Of a stretch of DNA of 64,000 bases, positions 42,332 to 51,299 are shown in pieces; the first letter of the stretch is position 1, and each line of letters starts with the position of its first letter. The notes beneath the pieces were generated by a model that was not told where the DNA came from, searched no databases, and saw only the letters and a program-made list of their open reading frames with translations. The stretch spans positions 13,937,020 through 14,001,019 of the forward strand of contig NW_004624778.1 of assembly GCF_000247695.1 (NCBI RefSeq). The letters run 5' to 3'. Source of the DNA: Heterocephalus glaber (lineage: Eukaryota > Chordata > Mammalia > Rodentia > Bathyergidae). Both the position numbers and the translations under genes were made by a program.

Positions 42332-42769
42332 AACTTCTCTGATTTTAACTAAGCATTTTATGATTCCATTTTCTCTCCTTGCTATATAAGTTATACTTCC
42401 TTTTAATATTTTTTCTAATGGTTCCTAGAGTACAATATACATTGACCACTGATCTAAGTCCTTTTTCAAATAATTAATTCATCTATAATGTAGGCATCAT
42501 ATATGAAAATATTCTCACATCCTCTTTATTATGCAAATTCCTTTTAAGATTGCTGCCATTTATTTATTTAACTTATCTATAATCATCCAGTACTTTGTTG
42601 CTATTATTTTGAACTAATAGTTTAATTGGCTCAATTAAGAAAAAGAATTTATTTTAACCTTTATTTATTCTTTCTCTTAATGTTCTTCCTTTATGCAGAT
42701 CTGGGTTCTTTATATAGATAAGAGGTTATTGAAAGATATGGTGAATGTTTGAATTTAAAAAAACTTATT

Positions 42770-42803
42770 ATCGCTTCTCAGCCTTTTGGCTAAGATCAAG
42801 TGT
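42770..42803 (+). pseudogene. 3'-truncated U2 snRNA retrocopy (first ~34 nt)
   Basis: ATCGCTTCTCAGCCTTTTGG then CTAAGATCAAGTGT matches U2 snRNA from its first nucleotide (stem I region and start of the branch-point recognition region), with one difference (A for G at position 11). TTAAAAAAACTTATT is identical on the left (42755-42769) and right (42803-42817), a 15-bp target duplication. There is no A tail of its own, as usual for 3'-truncated snRNA retropseudogenes. It is too short to be functional. Confidence 0.92.
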
Positions 42804-42818
42804 TAAAAAAACTTATTA

Positions 42819-42894
42819 CAGTGGTACCTCGGTTCATGAATTTAATTCTTCCCATGATTCTGCAACAAATCATGGAAAGAATTAAGTACCACTG
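42819..42894. mobile_element. 76-bp palindromic MITE, TA-flanked
   Basis: CAGTGGTAC at 42819 and its exact inverse GTACCACTG ending at 42894 are perfect ends, extended imperfectly inwards (TTCATGAATTTAATTCTTCC against GGAAAGAATTAAG). TA lies at 42817-42818 and 42895-42896, the target used by Tc1/mariner/pogo transposons. The left end matches the 18.2 kb element. Confidence 0.8.
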
Positions 42895-42917
42895 TACTGT
42901 AAAAGATAGATTGCCAA

Positions 42918-43096
42918 AAAACAGAAACAAAGTTTTTGTAAATAGGGGCAGGGGTATGTGTGGAGGGGTGGGAAGGAAGGAAAGGGAATGGGGAAAAACA
43001 AGAACCAAGATATATCATGTACAGATACAAATTCCCAATGAAGAATGTGATCATAATGTATACCTAAAATGTACCAATAAACTTAATGGAATAAAA
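42918..43096 (+). mobile_element. 5'-truncated L1 3' end in a mariner fragment
   Basis: A G-rich 3'UTR (GGGGCAGGGGTATGTG), TACCTAAAATGTACCAATAA and an A-run. AAAAGATAGATTGCCAA (42901) and AAAAGATAGACTGCCAA (43097) form the target duplication, which belongs to the surrounding mariner-like sequence. Confidence 0.9.
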
Positions 43097-43107
43097 AAAA
43101 GATAGAC

Positions 43108-43215
43108 TGCCAAGAGCAATGGAATGTGTTTGAAGCAAGGGGGAGTATTTTAATTATTCTGAGGGGGGTTAATGACAATGTATCTTTTACTTTAATAATT
43201 TTAAAATCTAAACAT
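43108..43215 (+). mobile_element. Mariner-like 3' fragment (first copy)
   Basis: GCCAAGAGCAATGGAATG, GGGGAGTATTTTAATTATTC and ACATTCACTATATTTTATGA correspond to the transposase end and terminal region of the copy that follows. Confidence 0.7.
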
Positions 43216-43229
43216 TCACTATATTTTAT

Positions 43230-43592
43230 GATCACCCCTAAATGATGAAATATTTCTGGCAATTTTTGTCAAATAATAACATTACAGTGTGTCCTCATTA
43301 CCTTATTCACCAGATCTGGCACCATGCAACTTCTGACTCTTGCCTAAAGTCAAAATGATCATGCAAGGTAAATATTTTGAATCAATTCAGAACATTGAGG
43401 CAGCCACAATAGTGCAACTAAAGAGACTTATGAAAGAGGACTTCCAAACTGCTTCAGAAAGTGGCAAGAACAATGGGATAAGTGTGTTTGAAACAAGAGG
43501 GAATATTTTGATGGGAATTAGTGGTGATATATATTTTACTGTAATAATTTTTTTAAAAAAATTATATATTCACTGTATTTTTTGATCACATA
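43230..43592 (+). mobile_element. Mariner-like transposon, 3' part (second copy)
   Basis: Decayed transposase codons read through TATTCACCAGATCTGGCACC, CTAAAGTCAAAATGATCATG, GAGGACTTCCAAACTGCTTC and GGGAATATTTTGATGGGAAT, ending with the terminal CACTGTATTTTTTGATCA. A short open frame (43340-43585) is a transposase remnant and not a gene. Confidence 0.75.
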
Positions 43593-43702
43593 TCATATCA
43601 GATCACACTTTCCACCTGAAGAACTTCTTTTAAATTACTTGTAAGGTAGGTCTACCTGGCAACAGATTTCTTCAGTTTTGTTTTTATGAAAAAGTATGTG
43701 CT

Positions 43703-43793
43703 AGGGCTGGGGATTAGCTCAGTGGTTTCACCGCCTGCTGCACAAGCACAAAGACCTGAGTTCCATCTCCAGTACCAAAAAAAAAAAAAAAAG
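43703..43793 (+). mobile_element. ID SINE with target duplication
   Basis: AGGGCTGGGGATTAGCTCAG to TCCATCTCCAGTACC and an A-run. AAGTATGTGCT and AAGTACGTGCT flank it. Confidence 0.95.
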
Positions 43794-44199
43794 TACGTGC
43801 TGTATTTTCTTTCTCTCTTAAAGAGAAATTTTGCTGACTTTTAATTTTTATCATTATTGTTTTCTTTCAGTGCTCTAAATGCATCATTCCACTCTCTTTG
43901 CATGGTTTCTAATGAGAAATCTGATGTAATTCTTATCCTTGTCCCTCTATAGGTGAAGCATTTCACCCCCTACTCCAACTTTACAATTTGAATATAATAT
44001 GAATAGGTATAAGATTTTTTTGATATTTATCCTGCTTGGTGTTTTCATGGATTCTTGGATATGTATTGTTTAGTATTGCTCATTGATTTTGGAAATTTCT
44101 TAAGCATTATGATTTCCAAATTTCTGTTCCATTTTTCTCTTTTTTCTCCTGATATTTCTAGTATATGTATGTTTCTCATCTGTCTACTCATTTCCCAGG

Positions 44200-44295
44200 T
44201 TGTTTTTTTTTTTTTTTTTTAGTACCGGGGATTGAACTCTGGACCTTGTGCTTGTGAGGCAGGCACCAGAACCACTGAGCTAAATCTCCGGCCCT
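44200..44295 (-). mobile_element. ID SINE with target duplication
   Basis: A long T-run, AGTACCGGGGATTGAACTCT to CTGAGCTAAATCTCCGGCCC. CTCATCTGTCTACTCAT and CTCATCTGCCTACTCAT flank it. Confidence 0.95.
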
Positions 44296-44299
44296 CATC

Positions 44300-46270
44300 T
44301 GCCTACTCATAATCCTGGAACATAGGTCTTCCTGGTGCTTTAATAAAAAGCCAAAGATTCATTAAGTCCCTCTGGCTGAGTAGGATTCAATATTCCAACT
44401 TTGTCTCTGCTTTTGTGGGTAGCAGCTGTTATATATGCTCAACTTTTCATCTTTCTAGGTGTTGTTTCTAACGTGCTCCTTGAAGACTCCGTCCCTGTGC
44501 ACAGCAAATATCTGAGTAGAATGCTTAAGTAGATTGAGGGCTTCTTCTGCAGCTCCTGTCTTTTTCAGGATTTTGACTCTCTGTTTCTGGCCATTCCAAC
44601 ACTCCCAAAATCCTTCCTCTGACACTTCAAATCAGAAATACTGCTGCTTGTGACTTGAGTTTTAGTTGTCTGGCATACAGACTGCAGAATGCCTTCAGGG
44701 AAAATCTGTCTAAATGGATATCTTACCCCATGAAATTTCCTTATTTCAAGGGACATATTCCCTCCGGTTCTGCCTGCTTTTGCTCATTTTACAGAGTCTT
44801 CAATTAGTTGGTTTTAAAATGATTTTGCAGAGAGTTTACAATCCCTATCTATAGTACAGTTAGTCCATTTTAAGCTACTCCTCCATCTGAAACCTGAGTT
44901 TAGGAAGCTATCTTTTGATGACAGGAGCAAGATATGCCTTTGGAATATAGACATTACTCTTTTTCTCCCCAGGTCAACAGTAATTAAAAATGCCGTGTGC
45001 CTGTCACAAAAATTAAGGGGAGCTAATTCCTTCCATGTGTTTTATAGCATGAATATTTTCCTACTGAGAATGAAGAAAGAGAGCCATAATTTTCTGCTTT
45101 GAACAGTTGTATTTTGGATTTAAGATTTTCTTCCCACAGGACTCATAGAAATGCATACTTAATTCTTGCCTGTTTCCACAGCTTGAAAGAGTATTGAGAA
45201 ATTGTGTTTCAATCTATATTTTTATTTTCAGTGCTAATACTTGAGGAAAGTACCTCTGCCAGCGGTCTCTTCTCTGGTTCTTTGTGTTATCAGAAGCAGC
45301 TTTTGGTATTAGTAAGCTAGAAATAAATGACTCACTTCTGGTAAACATTTCCAAGTCAGAAACCATGAGAAGTCACAATGATCATTGTTTCCCTGAATTG
45401 GAATACCCAAGCCTCTGCTGTTCCATGTGGGCAGGGCATGGAGGTGGGTGGTTCTCTTCTATTCTGAGGCCTTCTTGGGGGTGGGCTTGGAATCGGAGAT
45501 GTGTAGTCACAAACACCTGTGCCATTTATGAGTTGAGCTGGCTTCTGTCTTGGGGGAGAAGTGAGAAGGGTATTTGCTCTTTTCTTCCTCCTTGGCCTGT
45601 TCTGAGTCAGAGAGACTCTTGATATTGGTCAAGATTTAGAGCAGCCCAGTCACATAAATGGCCTTATTTCCAGGTTCTACAGCCTGCACTGTCCTTTCAA
45701 AACCAGCCAGCAGCAGTGTTCTAAACCTGCAGGCTGGAGTTCATGTGTCAGATATGACTTATTTTTATGTATGCCACTGGGCAGAGACACAGTGATAAAA
45801 ACAATTTTGTTTTAAAAATATTTGTTTGCAACATTAAAAAAACTGGGCTCCAAGAACCTTGGTGGGATACACTGTAATGTCTAATTTTATAAGAAGTTAA
45901 ATCTCACGTTATGTTGACAGATGTGCTCTAGGTGGCAATTATCTCAGATGTTGAGATGTCTATTCCAGGCCTGAAGGAAACTTGTTGCTTATGGATAAGG
46001 ATGGAAAGTGACCATCTCAGTTTTCTTACCTACTGTTTTCTCTTCCTAAGTAGACCTTCTAGTTTAACCATTTCTAAATCATCTTTTCTATCTATGCTTT
46101 TGCTCATCCTGTGTCTGTTGCTAACCCCAAGCTTATCCTCAGCCTCTCCTGGCTGCATCTGGCCTCCTGATAGGCTCCCATGTGCCCCTCAGCTGGTATG
46201 AAGAGCCCAGAAGAAACTTTCTCACAGTCGTTGCCATCTCTTTTCCACACTCTAATAGACAAAATAGATC
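44300..46270. other. Unassigned intergenic sequence
   Basis: No gene or repeat family recognised, except one copy of a 35-bp dispersed motif at 45004-45038 (see findings). Confidence 0.45.
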
Positions 46271-46274
46271 TGTT

Positions 46275-46610
46275 CATCCACTTGACAAATCATTATTGAG
46301 CATCCATGTTGACTCTTATTGTATTAGGAATTGATATCCAGAAAAATGAGTTTTTACTTTCATGAAGATTATATTCTGGGAGGAATTACAGCTAAGCTAA
46401 TAAAAATAGTAGTGTGATACATGCTTTGTTGTGGATATGCAGGATATTATAGGGACACGTGGAAGCATCTGAAATAAATGTATAGGGATCAAGGAAGGCT
46501 TCATGAGAGAAGCTAAGGTCCGAAGGTAGTTAGGAGAAAAGCGCTCCAAGCAGAAAGAACAGTCTCTACCACTCCCATGAATGGCATATACCCAGAAGAG
46601 AATCCATCTA
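46275..46610 (+). mobile_element. L2 LINE 3' fragment
   Basis: CATTATTGAGCATCCATGTT, CATGAAGATTATATTCTGGG, GATCAAGGAAGGCTTCATGA and AGCGCTCCAAGCAGAAAGAA follow the L2 3' consensus order. Confidence 0.6.
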
Positions 46611-46889
46611 TGTCCTATACCCACTTTTTCTCTCCTGTGTAAGAGAACATATAGAGCACAAGGTGAGAGGTAAAGTCATCATAGGGCTAAATATGAATCT
46701 TCACTAATTTCCCTTTTGAAAAGATAATCATAAGTTGTCTTTTAAGAAAGTGTCTAGTTAACTAGTATGACTCAAAGAAATGCACTCCCAAAAGGAGTGG
46801 ATGTACCAGATGTACATAGAAATTAAGGAAAAGAAGAAAAGCTATTTAAAAATGTGCCACCTCCCTAAAGATAATCACTATTAAGATTG

Positions 46890-47150
46890 TGAATACATCT
46901 TCCAGTCTTTTTTCTTTTCAAGTATGTATTTTTAAATTTACGCAAGAGCCTTGTGCAATATAACTAGCTCCCTTTTTAAACTTAATAGACCACAAACATC
47001 TTCCCATATCATTAAATACTACCTTATAACATCATTTAAATCACTGCGTACTTTTTCAAATGATATATTTAATAAGTTCCTTTGTTGTTGAACATTTGGG
47101 TGCTTCCAGATTTTTATAAACTACATATATTTCAAAAAAGTCTGTATACC
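46890..47150 (-). mobile_element. Old L1 3' fragment
   Basis: ACATCTTCCCATATCATTAA, TTGTTGTTGAACATTTGGGT and CTTCCAGATTTTTATAAACT resemble antisense L1M-type 3' ends. Confidence 0.5.
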
Positions 47151-47890
47151 ATGTAGCTAAATCTTTCTAGCTTTAGAAATTCTATAAAGTATTCTTTAAC
47201 TCTTAAGTTGAATTTGAAACTCACTTATACATTTGTTAGGTGATATAATAAAAAAGAAGTTCTAGTTATTTGAAAAAATGTTGATTGTGAAAACAGAAAG
47301 AAGTGTTATGAATTTCTTTTTTATCAATCTAGGTAAAATTTTTGATTTAAATTTCCATGATAAGTTTATTATTTGTTGATATTTATTTACCAAAGTTATA
47401 TAGAATTTGATAAAATAATACAGAAAACCATGGATATTGATTAAACATACAGTTAAAATCATAGTGTTTTTAAATTTTTGCCATAACAGGGTAATTAAAA
47501 GAAAATTGCTTTCATCATTTGTAATCAAATTTGGTAGAAAAATAATATGTCATAAAAATTAAGGGGAGCTGATTCCTTCCATGTTTAGGTTATTTAAGGC
47601 ATTTTAACCTGTTAGTGATAATTAGAATGGCAAACTGTTAGTGATAATTAGAAACAACATGAATGAGACAATCTGTGGTCTCATGATACCAATTTTAGTT
47701 CAGAGCATCATAAACAATCAGTTTAAATTTACTTTATCTGAATGGGCTTGTTGGATTAAAAGGCTCAAACTGCTTAGAAACATATGTTGCCCTCAGAGAT
47801 TTTTAATATTTTTGACAGGCATTTAAAAATTAAAATAACCTGCCAAGACTATTTAATATTAGAGTATTAAAAAATTCTTTTTCCTATTGC
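47150..47890. other. Unassigned AT-rich sequence
   Basis: No feature recognised, apart from the second copy of the 35-bp motif at 47549-47584 and an 18-bp local repeat (GTTAGTGATAATTAGAAA, near 47610 and 47637). Confidence 0.45.
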
Positions 47891-47897
47891 CTTCTGC

Positions 47898-48312
47898 TAT
47901 GGCTTAGACACAGTTTGTCCCCTAAAAGGTTCGTGTTCTAGAAGCTTGGTCTCTGATGTAACAGTATTGAGAGGTGCTGGTGGATCTTTAAGAGGCAGGG
48001 CCTGGTGGAGGGTCAGTAGGTCACAGGAGCTCCACCCTTATAAGGGATTAGTGGAATTCTTGAAAGCTCAGATTAGGTCTCAACAAAGTAAGTTATAAAG
48101 TAAATGCAACCCACATGCCTCCCCCGTTTTGCATGTGTCCAGTTCCCTCTCACTTCTCTGCCATGTTGTGATACAGCCAGGGATCCCCTTCCAGAATGCA
48201 ATGCCATGCTGTTTGGACCTTACAGACACCAGAATCATGACGCAAATAAATCTCTTTACTTTATACCAGCCCCAGGTGTTGTATTATAGCAATACAAAAT
48301 GGACTAAGACTA
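47898..48312 (+). mobile_element. MaLR LTR (THE1/MST-like)
   Basis: TGCTATGGCTTAGACACAGT, GAGGTGCTGGTGGATCTTTA, TCTGCCATGTTGTGATACAG, CAAATAAATCTCTTTACTTT and the end AGCAATACAAAATGGACTAAGA match a complete MaLR LTR in order, including the polyadenylation signal. Confidence 0.85.
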
Positions 48313-48332
48313 CTAAATTTAAATCAGCTATA

Positions 48333-48412
48333 TTTTTTGGTACCCGGGATCAAACTCGGGTCCTTGCGCTTGTGCGGCAGGCAGCGAAACCACTGAGCTA
48401 AATCCCCGGCCC
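48333..48412 (-). mobile_element. ID SINE
   Basis: TTTTTGGTACCCGGGATCAA to CTGAGCTAAATCCCCGGCCC, close to the young CpG-rich consensus. Confidence 0.94.
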
Positions 48413-48444
48413 TTATGAACATATTTTTAAAAACACTAACTTCA

Positions 48445-48541
48445 TGGCTGGGGATTTAGCTCAGTGGTTTCGCCGCCTGCCGCGCAAGCGCAAGGACCCG
48501 AGTTTGATCCCCGGTAACAAAAAAAAAAAAAAAAAAAAAAA
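48445..48541 (+). mobile_element. Young ID SINE (first of a tandem pair)
   Basis: TGGCTGGGGATTTAGCTCAG, CGCCGCCTGCCGCGCAAGCG and TTTGATCCCCGGTAAC, followed by an A-run of more than 20. The preserved CpGs mark it as young. Confidence 0.96.
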
Positions 48542-48552
48542 AGTAACTTCAA

Positions 48553-48643
48553 GGCTGGGGATTTAGCTCAGTGGTTCTGTCGCCTGCCTCGCAAGTGCAA
48601 GGTCCTGAGTTCGATCTCCGGTACAAAAAAAAAAAAAAAAAAA
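48553..48643 (+). mobile_element. Young ID SINE (second of a tandem pair)
   Basis: GGCTGGGGATTTAGCTCAGT, TCGCCTGCCTCGCAAGTGCA and TTCGATCTCCGGTAC with a long A-run. It follows a copy of the target motif (AGTAACTTCAA). Confidence 0.96.
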
Positions 48644-49004
48644 AGTTACTGCAGACCTAAAAAGTGGATCTGTAATGCCCTTTAGGTGGCCATGAAAAAT
48701 TTAAAAGGAGCAAACAGCAGACGTTTTAGCATCACCTGCTACTACTGCTTATTGTTAGGACATAAACACATTCCCACAGTGGCCAGTCTAGAAGGAGAGC
48801 CCTCTACTGTGTTCTAGCTCATGGTTGCCCTGGGAGAAGGTAGGCTAATTTTGTTAAAGAGAAGCCCCACACCCAGACATTTATGTCAAAGTGCCCAATG
48901 CTTAAATGGAGGTAATAACCTAACTTTTCTTCCAGTCTTTGTGTGAGTCATTCACATTTCTGTGGACTGGGCATGCCCACTTTGACCTTTGGTTTATTGC
49001 TGCC

Positions 49005-49215
49005 TGCTGTCCAATGGGCACTGTGCCAAGGGCTTCACCTACTGTGTCTCATTTTAGCCCATGGAACCACCCTAGGACAAGTGAGCCTCCTTTTGTGGGT
49101 GAATAAAAGAGGCGGAGAGGTGTTCCATAAATTGCCTATGGCCACATAGCTTATAAAATCCAGAGCTGGAATTTGAATCCAGTCCTTGATCACTCCAAAA
49201 CCTATGACTTTAACT
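49005..49215 (+). mobile_element. MIR SINE
   Basis: GGGCACTGTGCCAAGGGCTT, GTGAATAAAAGAGGCGGAGA, TTGCCTATGGCCACATAGCT and CAGAGCTGGAATTTGAATCC follow the MIR consensus. The 68-codon open frame in it is incidental. Confidence 0.75.
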
Positions 49216-49454
49216 CCTGCCTTTACTGCCCACCATGTGGAGTAGAAGATTTATTACTTTAAGTGATATATATTGATTTCTTAACATATGCCAGTGATTA
49301 TTCTGTGTGACAAAGATACAGCAGGTAATAAAGCAGATTCTGTCCAGATTCTAGTGTGATTGGAGAGTTTTCTGAGGTAGGGCTTGATAGAGGTGATAAA
49401 ACATACATGCCAATGTTGGGTAGTGCTAACTGTGGTGAAAAACATAAAGCAGAG

Positions 49455-49643
49455 GCTGGGCACAGTGGCACATGTCTATTTGTAATCCCAGCTACTTTAA
49501 AGGGTGAGGTAGGAGAATCTGAAGTTCAAGACCAGCCTGGGCAATTTGGTAAGACTGTCTCGAAATAAAAAGGGGTGAGAGGTAGTTTGGTGGTAGAGCA
49601 CCCTGGGTTCAATACCCAGTACAGAAAAGAAAAACAAACAAAA
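49455..49643 (+). mobile_element. B1-dID dimeric SINE
   Basis: A B1 half (GCTGGGCACAGTGGCACATG, TTCAAGACCAGCCTGGGCAA, GACTGTCTCGAAATAAAAA) joins an ID half (GGTAGTTTGGTGGTAGAGCA, TTCAATACCCAGTACAG). The left flank is AACATAAAGCAGAG. Confidence 0.9.
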
Positions 49644-49658
49644 AACATTAAAGCAGAG

Positions 49659-49757
49659 GGTCAGGGATCTAGCTCAGTGGTTTTGCTGCTTGCCTTGGAA
49701 GCTCAAGGAGCCGAGTTTGATCCCTGGTACCAAAAAAACCAAAACCAAACAAAAAAC
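49659..49757 (+). mobile_element. ID SINE placed directly after the B1-dID
   Basis: GGTCAGGGATCTAGCTCAGT to TTTGATCCCTGGTACC and an A-rich tail. ACATTAAAGCAGAG flanks it at 49645 and 49758. Confidence 0.95.
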
Positions 49758-50529
49758 ACATTAAAGCAGAGTGAGAAGATATAGATGATGGTGGCTTGTT
49801 TGAGACAGTGATCAGGGAGGACCAGAGTGAAGTGAGAAAGAACGTCCTGTGAGTCTTAGGAGGGCAGGGCATGGAGATCAAAGGGAACAGCAACTGCCTA
49901 GATCTCCAGGGCAGGACTGCCTGATGATTCCAGGGGAAGCCAAGGGGCCAGTGTGGCTGGAGAGAACTAATACATGTGGGAAGAGGAAGTCAGTGTGAGA
50001 AGGCTGGGTCTTGGTAGCCACAGCAGGACCAAGGAATTTCATTCTGAGTATGATGAAAAGCCTTTTGAGAGTTTTGGGCAGAAGTGTTGATGGATAAAAG
50101 AGTCAAGAATATAATAATATCCTCCCCAGTTAACTAACAGCTTTTCCTCGCAAAACGTTCTCTGAACAACACATGTGCTCCCTCTTCCGGCTATGATAAG
50201 TATCTTGTAGCTTATCTGCTGAAGGTAGCATGTTCTCCTGTCCTTCTGCTTCTACATGTGTATGTGGTTCCCTTACCTGGGTATGCCCAGTCATGCTTCA
50301 TGTGTTCACCTACAAAACCATTTACTCATCTTACTAAGCCCAGCCCAGATGCCAAGAATCAATTTGAGCTTTTCTTACTTTCTTGACCAGGGTTAGCAAA
50401 TTCTTTGATCTGAGCTTTTATATACAGTAATAGCTGTCATGCTAAAATCAAATTACTTGTTTCCCTAATTATAAAAATATTCATAATACTAAAAATTGAG
50501 AAATACAGCAACATATGAAAAAATAAAAC

Positions 50530-51290
50530 AAATTGCCCATAATTCTATCAAAATAATGCCACCCAGAGGCAACCACATGTTGTCCTACTGCCTTCTAATC
50601 TTTTTATTATCTGTACATCATACACCTTATTCTACTGATTTTCCCCCTTTAACATATTGCCATAAATGTTTTCCTGTTGTTGAAAACGTTTAAATCTTGG
50701 AAAGCTTCCAACACATAAAAACTATAGAGAACAATATAATGAATTCCTGTGTACCCATTATCAAGTTCCAACATTGTTAACCAGAGGTAACCTTGTTTTC
50801 TGTGTAACCCTAGCCCCTTCTCAATTTAAGATTATTTTGAGACAGATTTCTAAGACATCATTTCAACTGTCATTTTTCCAATATGCATGCCTACAACAAT
50901 GGTTCTCAACAAGAGGCAATATGCTTTTCAGGGGACAAAAGTCGATGTCTGCAGATATTTTTGGTTAAGACTGTGAAGAGGCTATTGCTAGCGGCATCTA
51001 GTGGGTAGAGACCAAGGATATTGTGACAGGATATCACAATATCCTGTTGCACAGTCACTCACAGTAGAGTGAGCAAGTCCAAATAATCAATAGTGCCAAG
51101 GTTGAAGATACTTCTCTAAAAGATAAGACTTCTTTTTAAAAATGTTTATTGTGGTATTATATACATACAGAATATGCATAGATCAGAAATGAACAACACA
51201 ATTAGCATTTATAAATTAACTGCACACATTCAGATCAAGACAGAACATTGTCAGCATCCCAGAAGTCCCTCTGAAGTCCCATATCAGGTC
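50530..51290 (-). mobile_element. Old L1 3' fragment split by a MER5-like element
   Basis: AATTCCTGTGTACCCATTAT, CAAGTTCCAACATTGTTAAC and ATTTATAAATTAACTGCACA resemble antisense L1M 3' ends, interrupted at 50898-51118. Confidence 0.5.
50898..51118 (+). mobile_element. MER5-like (hAT-Charlie) MITE
   Basis: CAATGGTTCTCAACAAGAGG, GTCTGCAGATATTTTTGGTT, GCGGCATCTAGTGGGTAGAG and AATAGTGCCAAGGTTGAAGA follow MER5A order end to end. Confidence 0.82.
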
Positions 51291-51299
51291 TTTGCTGGC

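Larger units (their letters stand above)
49270..49990 (+). mobile_element. L2 3' fragment split by two SINEs
   Basis: Left part: TATGCCAGTGATTATTCTGT, ACAGCAGGTAATAAAGCAGA. Right part: AGAAGATATAGATGATGG, GCTGGAGAGAACTAATAC. These look like one L2 3' end interrupted by the insertions at 49455-49757. Confidence 0.5.

Noticed and set aside
42770..42803. Functional U2 snRNA gene
   Set aside because: Only the first ~34 nt are present, between target duplications, with no snRNA promoter or 3' box. It is a retropseudogene.
48445..48643. tRNA genes (box A/B-like sequences in ID units)
   Set aside because: The units are ID SINEs with A tails and target duplications. The acceptor stem and cloverleaf are not kept.
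24479..49771. CRISPR-like direct repeats with spacers
   Set aside because: The recurring motifs are target-site duplications and SINE bodies in a mammalian genome.
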